A DNA stretch of 10,757 nt, taken from positions 1 through 10,757 of the forward strand of contig UQWK01000060.1 in NCBI GenBank assembly GCA_900544725.1, read 5' to 3'. Shown piece by piece: positions 6,320 to 10,757 of this stretch (its first letter is position 1; the number at the start of each line of letters is the position of its first letter). Source of the stretch: an uncultured Collinsella sp. (GTDB lineage Bacteria; Actinomycetota; Coriobacteriia; Coriobacteriales; Coriobacteriaceae). The position numbers and the translations under genes were made by a program. The notes beneath the pieces are model-generated. The model had not been told where the DNA came from, searched no databases, and saw only the letters and a list, made by a program, of their open reading frames with translations.

Positions 6320-6688
6320 ATGGAGTCAATCATCGTGGCGTGCATTACTGGTGTCGTAACGCTGATTGGGGTGATCCTTTCCAACTCTAAGAGCAGAGCC
6401 GTCATGGAGGTCAAGCTCGACGCCCTCACGAAGAAGGTCGAGAAGCACAACCAGGTCCTGGAGCGCACCTACGTGCTCGAGCAGGACATGACTGTCGCGA
6501 AGCACGACATCGAGTCCTTGAGGGAAAGGTGGGCTGACTTGAACGAGTTTCTGGCAAGCAACGAGTGGTACTGGCGACTGGCGCGCACGATCGTGTAGGG
6601 AGTCCTTGGCGTGGTCATCGCCAACATTGACCTGATCATGGACTGGTGCGTGCTGGACCCGAGCGTGAGGGGCCTGGTCGTGGCGATT
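6320..6688 (+). pseudogene. Broken prophage gene: XhlA-like/holin fusion with an in-frame stop
   Basis: The ATG at 6320 opens a 92-residue frame closed by TAG at 6596-6598. It has an N-terminal membrane helix (IIVACITGVVTLIGVIL), then a coiled coil (VEKHNQVLERTYVLEQDM) typical of small phage lysis-module proteins. After DIESLRERW it runs into NEFLASNEWYWRLARTIV. The same frame resumes directly after the TAG with GVLGVVIANIDLIMDW and VLDPSVRGLVVAI, a second hydrophobic holin-like region. So the TAG interrupts what looks like one protein, consistent with a CAG (Gln) to TAG change. After about 6688 the frame becomes unrelated. It may be two adjacent phage genes joined in frame; the TTG at 6539 would be the old holin start. 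A decayed prophage is the best reading. Confidence 0.6.
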
Positions 6689-6707
6689 GGAAGACCTCTT
6701 TCTGACA

Positions 6708-6777
6708 TTTCCCCAGGCAAATTGATATTTCCTTACGAACAGCCTCCGGTTCTCCGAGGGCTGTTCCATTATTCCCG
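6708..6777 (+). repeat. Repeat module, copy 1: TTTCCCCAGG, hairpin, TTATTCCCG
   Basis: In order: TTTCCCCAGG (6708-6717), AGCCTCCG (6741-6748) inside a hairpin whose arms are GAACAGCC (6737-6744) and GGCTGTTC (6759-6766), then TTATTCCCG (6769-6777). The same three words recur in the same order at 7105-7169 with nearly equal spacing from AGCCTCCG to TTATTCCCG (28 versus 29 bases). The hairpin has no good T-run on either strand. Confidence 0.55.
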
Positions 6778-6818
6778 TACGAAATCGACGTCCCGGAAGA
6801 ACCGTTAGGGGGAATAAT
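6768..6818. repeat. 9-bp inverted repeat with octamer ends
   Basis: ATTATTCCC at 6768-6776 and GGGAATAAT at 6810-6818 are perfect inverted copies 33 bases apart. The element begins ATTATTCCCGTAC and ends GGGAATAATT, the same ends as the larger inverted repeat at 7037-7098. Confidence 0.55.
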
Positions 6819-6874
6819 TGCGTGCTCAAATACGGCAAGATACACGGCGTCATTCGGCGGCATTCGGGGTTACC

Positions 6875-6913
6875 GAAACTGCGTAAACCGATTTTCGCGT
6901 TTCTTTATTCCCG
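6875..6913 (+). repeat. Imperfect hairpin followed by TTATTCCCG
   Basis: GAAACTGCG (6875-6883) can pair with CGCGTTTC (6896-6903) with one bulged T. The octamer copy TTATTCCCG starts at 6905, one base after the hairpin. This repeats the hairpin-then-octamer arrangement of the two modules around it. As a terminator it would be weak. Confidence 0.35.
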
Positions 6914-7036
6914 TTTGTTGACCTAGGCGAATGCAATCAAGGAGGGCTTGAATTGACCCCGCAGTTTCAACTTAGTTTCGCCCGCTCGAAATCGCCCCTC
7001 GGGGAACCCGAATTGTGAATTATTCCCGCAGGGCCC

Positions 7037-7098
7037 AATTATTCCCGTACCGCCGAATACTCCGCCATACCGCTCAGTAGGGGTATACGGGAATAATT
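7037..7098. repeat. 13-bp perfect inverted repeat bounding a 62-bp element
   Basis: AATTATTCCCGTA at 7037-7049 is the exact reverse complement of TACGGGAATAATT at 7086-7098, with 36 bases between them. It shares its ends with the 6768-6818 element. This could be a small palindromic repeat (REP- or MITE-like), paired attachment-site scars, or protein-binding arms. Confidence 0.65.
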
Positions 7099-7104
7099 AG
7101 GTCG

Positions 7105-7169
7105 TTTCCCCAGGTAGACATGCAAAAAGAAAGCCTCCGAACCAGAGGGTTCGGAGGCCGTTATTCCCG
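7105..7169 (+). repeat. Repeat module, copy 2: TTTCCCCAGG, hairpin, TTATTCCCG
   Basis: TTTCCCCAGG (7105-7114), AGCCTCCG (7132-7139) at the start of an 11-bp hairpin, and TTATTCCCG (7161-7169) repeat the order seen at 6708-6777. Around the octamer, CGTTATTCCCGCTATTTCG resembles the guaA end CGTTATTCCCACTCAATCG, with 15 of 19 bases in common, so this copy is the best candidate for an old attachment site. Confidence 0.6.
7124..7158 (-). terminator. Intrinsic terminator of guaA
   Basis: GCCTCCGAACC at 7133-7143 pairs perfectly with GGTTCGGAGGC at 7148-7158 around a 4-base loop. On the minus strand the stem is followed by TTTCTTTTT. It lies about 105 bases past the guaA stop and is in the right orientation to end its transcript. 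The gap holds one octamer copy, which could mean that material was inserted between the gene and its terminator. Confidence 0.85.
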
Positions 7170-7263
7170 CTATTTCGCTGGTGGCTCTGTCCTGCGGCGA
7201 TGCCGAAACAGTATCAGGCGGTATTCGGCAGCACCAAAACGCGAGTTCAGAAGCCAGTTCCCG

Positions 7264-7280
7264 TTATTCCCACTCAATCG
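7264..7280 (-). other. Candidate integration site (attB-like) at the guaA 3' end
   Basis: The last guaA codons read GATTGAGTGGGAATAA on the minus strand. The terminal GGGAATAA is the octamer repeated seven more times in the adjacent 500 bases. The 3' end of guaA is a known insertion hotspot for genomic islands carrying tyrosine integrases, which keep the gene intact by restoring this end. No integrase lies in the window, so this rests on the repeats and the known hotspot. Confidence 0.45.
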
Positions 7281-8862
7281 TCGCGGGCGGCTTGGACGTG
7301 ATGTCGTAGCACACGCGGTTGGCGCCGGGGACCTCGGCAACGATGCGGCCGGAGATGCGGGCCAGGACATCGTAGGGCAGCTTGGCCCAGTCGGCGGTCA
7401 TGGCATCGCTGGACTCGACGGCGCGCAGGATGATCGGGCGCTGATAGGTGCGCTCGTCGCCCATAACGCCAACGGACTTGATGTCGGGCAGGACCGCGAA
7501 ATACTGCCAGCAGCTGTGCTCGGAGTTGCGCTCGCCGGTCTGCTCAAACAGGCGCTGGTTGTAGGCGTCGAGCTCCTCGCGCACGATAGCGTCGGCATTC
7601 TTGAGGATCTCGAGCTTCTCCTTGTCGACCGCGCCGATGATGCGGATGGCCAGACCCGGGCCCGGGAAGGGCTGGCGGAACACGATGTGACCCGGCAGGC
7701 CCAGTGCCAGACCAAGCGCGCGGACCTCGTCCTTAAAGAAGTGATCGAGCGGCTCGATAAGGTCGAAGTGCACGCCCTCGGGGAACGGGATCAGGTTGTG
7801 GTGGCTCTTGATGGTGGCCGTCTTGCCGCCCGTCTTGCGAGCGCCGGACTCGATGATGTCGGGGTAGATGGTGCCCTGGGCAAGGTACTTGACCGGCTTG
7901 CCGTCGGTCTCGAGCTGCTGCGCCACGGCGAAGAACTCTTTCCAGAACTGCGTACCGATGATGCGGCGCTTCTCCTCGGGCTCGGTCACGCCGGCCAGAA
8001 GCTCGGCATAACGGTCCTCGGCGTGGACGTGGATAAAGTCGACGTCAAACTGCTTGGTGAAGACCTCCTCCACCTGCTCGGGCTCGCCCTTGCGCAGCAG
8101 ACCGTGGTTGATGAACACGCAGGTCATCTGCTTGCCCACGGCGCGAGCGCCCAGCGCAGCCACGACGGAGGAGTCGACGCCGCCGGACAGGGCCAGAATC
8201 ACGCGGTCGTCGCCGACCTTCTCGCGGAACTCGGCCGTCATGGTCTCGACCAGGTTGTCCATGCTCCAGTTGGGCTCCAGGCCGCAGATCTCAAACAGGA
8301 AATTGCTCAGCAGCTGCTGACCGTACTCGGAGTGCTTGACCTCGGGGTGGAACTGCGTGGTGAAGATCTTGCGCTCGACGCACTCCATGGCGGCAACCGG
8401 GCACACGTCGGTGCTGGCGGTAACGGTAAAGCCCTCGGGCACCTCGGACACGGCGTCGCGGTGGCTCATCCACACGGTCTGCTCCATGGGCGTGGAGTTA
8501 AAGAGCTTGGCGCCTGCCGTGCGCGTGATGGTGGCGCGGCCGTACTCGCCCACCTCGGAGTGGCCGACCTTGCCGCCGAGCGTCACGGCCGTGATCTGAT
8601 GGCCGTAGCAGAAGCCCAGGACGGGAAGGCCCAGGTCAAAGATGGCGGGGTCGATGGACGGAGCGTCCTCGGCGTACACGGAGGCCGGACCGCCGGAAAG
8701 GATGAGCGCAGAGGCGTTCATCTCGCGAATCTCGTCGGCCGAGATGTCGCAGGGGACAATCTCGGAATACACGTTGAGGTCGCGGACGCGACGGGCAATG
8801 AGCTGACCGTACTGCGCACCAAAGTCGAGTACGAGGACCTTTGCGGAAGCTTTTTGATCCAT
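7264..8862 (-). CDS. guaA: GMP synthase (glutamine-hydrolysing)
   Basis: It converts XMP, ATP and glutamine to GMP in the last step of guanine nucleotide synthesis, in the cytoplasm. The 532-residue protein starts at the ATG at 8862 (minus), five bases after GAGGGG. The class I glutamine amidotransferase domain has the triad C85 (GFCYGHQ), H172 and E174 (FHPEV). The ATP-pyrophosphatase loop SGGVDSS is at 226-232, and the C-terminal dimerisation domain ends with the typical TIEWE. Length and motifs indicate an intact, functional gene. It is divergent from the asparaginase gene, with a 267-base intergenic region, and its 3' end borders the accessory island. Codon use is strongly GC-biased, as expected for host core DNA. 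Confidence 0.98.
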   Translation of the reverse strand: MDQKASAKVLVLDFGAQYGQLIARRVRDLNVYSEIVPCDISADEIREMNASALILSGGPASVYAEDAPSIDPAIFDLGLPVLGFCYGHQITAVTLGGKVGHSEVGEYGRATITRTAGAKLFNSTPMEQTVWMSHRDAVSEVPEGFTVTASTDVCPVAAMECVERKIFTTQFHPEVKHSEYGQQLLSNFLFEICGLEPNWSMDNLVETMTAEFREKVGDDRVILALSGGVDSSVVAALGARAVGKQMTCVFINHGLLRKGEPEQVEEVFTKQFDVDFIHVHAEDRYAELLAGVTEPEEKRRIIGTQFWKEFFAVAQQLETDGKPVKYLAQGTIYPDIIESGARKTGGKTATIKSHHNLIPFPEGVHFDLIEPLDHFFKDEVRALGLALGLPGHIVFRQPFPGPGLAIRIIGAVDKEKLEILKNADAIVREELDAYNQRLFEQTGERNSEHSCWQYFAVLPDIKSVGVMGDERTYQRPIILRAVESSDAMTADWAKLPYDVLARISGRIVAEVPGANRVCYDITSKPPATIEWE

Positions 8863-9024
8863 GGTTTCCCCTCTTGTTGGCGGGGAGCCAGTGCCCGCCC
8901 GCGCGAATAAACGAAAACAGCTTTCATAGTGTACACGTAACCAGCGGTTCTGCGCCCGTCATAGCCATCAGCGCACGGCAAACGCACGACCTGGGCCCCT
9001 ATTTGACGGCAATTGAAGTGTTAC

Positions 9025-9053
9025 CAAACGTTGCAGATGATGTAATACGTTTG
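9025..9053. promoter_or_regulatory. 7-bp inverted repeat upstream of the asparaginase gene
   Basis: CAAACGT (9025-9031) and ACGTTTG (9047-9053) are perfect inverted half-sites whose centres are 22 bases apart, about two helical turns. The right half overlaps the predicted -35 box. This fits a dimeric repressor site, but the half-sites are short. Confidence 0.3.
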
Positions 9054-9078
9054 AACATTGGACGCCCTGTGCCACAAT
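9051..9078 (+). promoter_or_regulatory. Possible promoter of the asparaginase gene
   Basis: TTGAAC (9051-9056) and CACAAT (9073-9078) are 16 bases apart and each matches the housekeeping consensus at four of six positions. Transcription would start near 9085, about 45 bases before the ATG. No equally good promoter was seen for guaA on the other strand, though TACACT in the GTGTACACTATG region is a possible -10. Confidence 0.35.
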
Positions 9079-9129
9079 ACTGCCGAACGACTCCGCCTCT
9101 GCGGCGGCAAATACGATAGGAATACCAGC

Positions 9130-10143
9130 ATGAAGCGCATCCTTCTCATCGCCACGGGCGGCACCATCGCATCGACCGAGGACGGCAACGGCCTCTCCCC
9201 CGCCCTGACCGGTGAGGAGCTCGCCCAGAGCGTCCCCGAAATCTCAGGCCTCTGCGAGCTCGACGTCGTGCAGCCCATGAACATCGACAGCACCAACATG
9301 CGCCCGAGCGACTGGATGCGCATCCGCGACGTCATCGTCGAAGGCTATGCCGACCACGACGGCTTCGTAGTCCTGCACGGCACCGACACCATGAGCTACA
9401 CCGCGGCAGCACTTTCATATCTGATTCAGGACAGCCCCAAGCCCATCGTGCTCACCGGCTCTCAAAAGCCCATGGGCAACCCCTTTACCGATGCCAAGCT
9501 CAATCTGTACCAGAGCCTGCTCTATGCGCTCGACGAGCACTCACACGATGTGTCGATCGTGTTTGGCGGCGTGGCCATTGCCGGCACGCGCGCCCGCAAG
9601 CAGCGCACCATGAGCTTTAATGCGTTCATTAGCGTCAACTATCCGCCCATTGCCTACATCCGCAACGACCGCATCGTGCGCAACGGGCTCCACGGTACTC
9701 GTCAGGGCGAAAACCCGGTGCGTTTCTACGACAGCATCGACCCGCGCGTATTTGTACTCAAGCTTACGCCCGGCGTAAACCCGGGCATCCTCGACGCCCT
9801 TGCCGATAGCTACGATGCTGTAATCCTGGAGACCTTTGGCATTGGCGGTATTCCCGAGTTTGGCGAGTCCGGCGAGTCATTCCAGGAGGCGATTTTCCGC
9901 TGGGTCGATTCGGGCCGCACCGTCGTTATGACCACGCAGGTCCCAGAAGAGGGCCTTGACCTGGGTGTTTATGAGGTCGGCCGCGCTTACGCCGATTATC
10001 CGGGTATTTTGCGCGGCGATGACATGACCACCGAGACGCTCGTGGCCAAAACCATGTGGGCACTCGGCCAGTCACGCGATGCCGCCGAGATCCAGCGCCT
10101 GTTCTACAGCCAAGTCAACCACGACCGCATCCCGATGGCGTAA
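9130..10143 (+). CDS. ansA: L-asparaginase, type I (cytoplasmic)
   Basis: It hydrolyses L-asparagine to aspartate and ammonia. The ATG at 9130 follows AGGA by eight bases and places the catalytic motif at the usual distance from the N-terminus. The product has 337 residues. The first active-site motif ATGGTIAS contains the nucleophile T12, and the second motif, LHGTDTMSYTA, contains T85 and D86. Further family blocks are NIDSTNM (substrate pocket), VLTGSQKPM and the C-terminal ETFGIGGIPE. There is no signal peptide, so the cytoplasmic type I class is favoured over the periplasmic type II class. It runs away from guaA and converges on the small XRE gene. Nothing suggests it belongs to the island. 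Confidence 0.93.
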   Translation: MKRILLIATGGTIASTEDGNGLSPALTGEELAQSVPEISGLCELDVVQPMNIDSTNMRPSDWMRIRDVIVEGYADHDGFVVLHGTDTMSYTAAALSYLIQDSPKPIVLTGSQKPMGNPFTDAKLNLYQSLLYALDEHSHDVSIVFGGVAIAGTRARKQRTMSFNAFISVNYPPIAYIRNDRIVRNGLHGTRQGENPVRFYDSIDPRVFVLKLTPGVNPGILDALADSYDAVILETFGIGGIPEFGESGESFQEAIFRWVDSGRTVVMTTQVPEEGLDLGVYEVGRAYADYPGILRGDDMTTETLVAKTMWALGQSRDAAEIQRLFYSQVNHDRIPMA

Positions 10144-10156
10144 TTCAATTGTCGGC

Positions 10157-10178
10157 GGGTATCCCCTATTCGATACCC
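10157..10178. terminator. Short hairpin between converging asparaginase and XRE genes
   Basis: GGGTATC (10157-10163) and GATACCC (10172-10178) form a perfect 7-bp stem with an 8-base loop. It starts 14 bases after the asparaginase stop and overlaps the last codons of the XRE gene. There is no T-run on either side, so it is at best a weak bidirectional terminator. Confidence 0.3.
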
Positions 10179-10384
10179 TCGAGAAGTTCTGACACCGTCA
10201 TGCCGAGTGCGGGCGCGATCTTAAATAGAACCTTGAGCGTGAAATTTGCCGTCCCATCTTCGATTCTGTCGAGATAGGGGCGGCTGATTCCTGCTGCCAC
10301 ACAAAAATCGACCTTGGAGATACCAAGGTCCCTGCGTGTCTCTTCGACCCGCCTGCCAAGAATCTGTTTCGCACGTTCGTCCAT
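10166..10384 (-). CDS. Small XRE/Cro-CI family repressor
   Basis: This 72-residue protein is almost entirely one helix-turn-helix domain at about residues 8-66. ISKVDFCVAAGISRPYLDRIEDGTANFTLKVLFKIAPALG shows the classic XRE pattern of A-x-x-x-G-[IV]-S at the turn, R-x-x-I/E-x-G-x-x-x-x in the recognition region and L-x-x-I-A-x-A-L-G at the end. There is no ligand-binding domain. The start at 10384 has no strong ribosome site. It is transcribed away from a divergent gene at 10461, with a perfect palindrome between them, so autorepression and control of the divergent gene are likely. Confidence 0.88.
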   Translation of the reverse strand: MDERAKQILGRRVEETRRDLGISKVDFCVAAGISRPYLDRIEDGTANFTLKVLFKIAPALGMTVSELLEGIE

Positions 10385-10413
10385 GCAGCCGAGTTTGAAA
10401 TGGAGCCGAACAT

Positions 10414-10437
10414 AAACGTAAACTATAGTTTACGTTT
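10414..10437. promoter_or_regulatory. Perfect 24-bp palindrome, probable XRE operator
   Basis: The half-site AAACGTAAACTA is followed immediately by its exact reverse complement, with no spacer. The centre reads ACTATAGT, so TATAGT can serve as a -10 box on either strand. The site lies 29 bases before the XRE start and 23 bases before the divergent start. Binding there would shut both promoters. Confidence 0.75.
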
Positions 10438-10460
10438 TGCCGAATACACAGGAGTTTTCT

Positions 10461-10757
10461 ATGTCGGGTTCTTCGGTCCGCATGTGCCGAGCCACGCCTC
10501 GCACAAACAGCGCACCACCCAAGCTCGTCGTCGTTGAAGCAGAATGCCTTTCGCCCGATGAGCGCACAGCATTTGCATTGCTATCAAGTCGCGTCGCCGC
10601 CGTTCTGGTCCCTTGCCCGGCGCAAGGTGAACTTGCCATCCAATGCCAAGCGCACAGCTGCTCACTCAATCAGGCTGCCGTGATCGCAACCAGCCAGCGC
10701 GGTCTGCCCCTTCTCCTGGAAGCCGGTACCGCACTCGCCCTTCGCGGCGCCGGATAC
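10461..10757 (+). CDS. 5' end of an unknown gene controlled from the XRE intergenic region
   Basis: An ATG at 10461 preceded by CAGGAGTTTTCT (a good AGGAG site seven bases away) opens a frame with no stop before the window ends, giving 99 residues. The first 20 residues are basic and Ser/Pro-rich. A KLVVVEAECLSPDERTAFALL segment follows, then VAAVLVPCPAQG and LPLLLEAGTALALRGAG. Five cysteines occur in the first 80 or so residues (MCRA, AEC, PCP, IQC, HSC), but with no clear metal-binding spacing. No signal peptide is obvious. The family is not recognised. Its shared palindrome suggests control by the small XRE protein. Confidence 0.65.
   Translation, partial: MSGSSVRMCRATPRTNSAPPKLVVVEAECLSPDERTAFALLSSRVAAVLVPCPAQGELAIQCQAHSCSLNQAAVIATSQRGLPLLLEAGTALALRGAGY

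Larger units (their letters stand above)
6691..7263. other. Gene-free repeat-rich stretch between the island and guaA
   Basis: No convincing coding frame, tRNA or integrase is visible here. The stretch holds TTATTCCC at 6769, 6905, 7020, 7039 and 7161 on the plus strand and its complement at 6810 and 7089. A further copy is the 3' end of guaA at 7264. It also holds several hairpins, two inverted-repeat modules and a duplicated terminator-like module. Smaller ATTCGG/CCGAAT words are scattered between them. It reads as accumulated element ends, not as a decayed gene. Confidence 0.7.

Noticed and set aside
6611..6808. Independent 65-codon gene starting at GTG 6611
   Set aside because: It is the in-frame continuation of the broken holin-like frame followed by unrelated intergenic sequence. 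It has no ribosome site.
6768..7271. CRISPR array
   Set aside because: The repeated word is only 8-9 bases, spacing is irregular (19-136 bases), orientation varies and no cas gene is nearby.
7120..8910. 596-codon plus-strand frame opposite guaA
   Set aside because: guaA is unmistakable on the minus strand. The plus-strand translation is repetitive G-, A-, L-, V- and D-rich shadow sequence, and its start lies within the guaA terminator region.

Overview
The window looks like chromosomal DNA of a high-GC gut actinobacterium, most likely Coriobacteriia and perhaps Collinsella. That placement is inferred from GC-rich housekeeping genes and remembered protein similarity; no search was run. The first 253 bases should not be trusted as genome. 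Positions 221-253 are an exact Illumina Nextera Read-1 adapter, so bases 1-220 (a methyltransferase gene fragment) are artificially joined to the rest.

From 254 to about 6700 lies an accessory, defence-type region. It opens with the C-terminal remnant of an adenine-specific DNA methyltransferase, whose stop overlaps the start of a McrB-type AAA+ NTPase gene. That gene is followed with tiny overlaps by mcrC and a DUF6508 gene, so the run reads as one translationally coupled operon. The McrB protein carries an EVE/YTH-like modified-base-binding domain. A 48-codon candidate ORF follows, then a convergent gene for a small tail-anchored coiled-coil protein, and then a 365-residue HTH-containing protein of unknown function. 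That last gene has a recognisable promoter, repeat elements and a strong terminator. A broken holin-like prophage remnant ends the island.

From about 6690 to 7263 there is no convincing gene. Instead there are eight copies of the octamer TTATTCCC (six direct, two inverted), two inverted-repeat modules, and a duplicated module made of TTTCCCCAGG, a hairpin starting AGCCTCCG, and TTATTCCCG. The last octamer copy is the 3' end of guaA itself. The guaA 3' end is a known insertion hotspot, so this looks like an array of old attachment-site scars or a local palindromic repeat family.

From 7264 onwards the DNA is core-like. guaA (GMP synthase) on the minus strand is divergent from an L-asparaginase I gene. 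A small XRE-type repressor on the minus strand faces a partial unknown gene running off the window, with a perfect 24-bp palindrome between them that is the likely operator.
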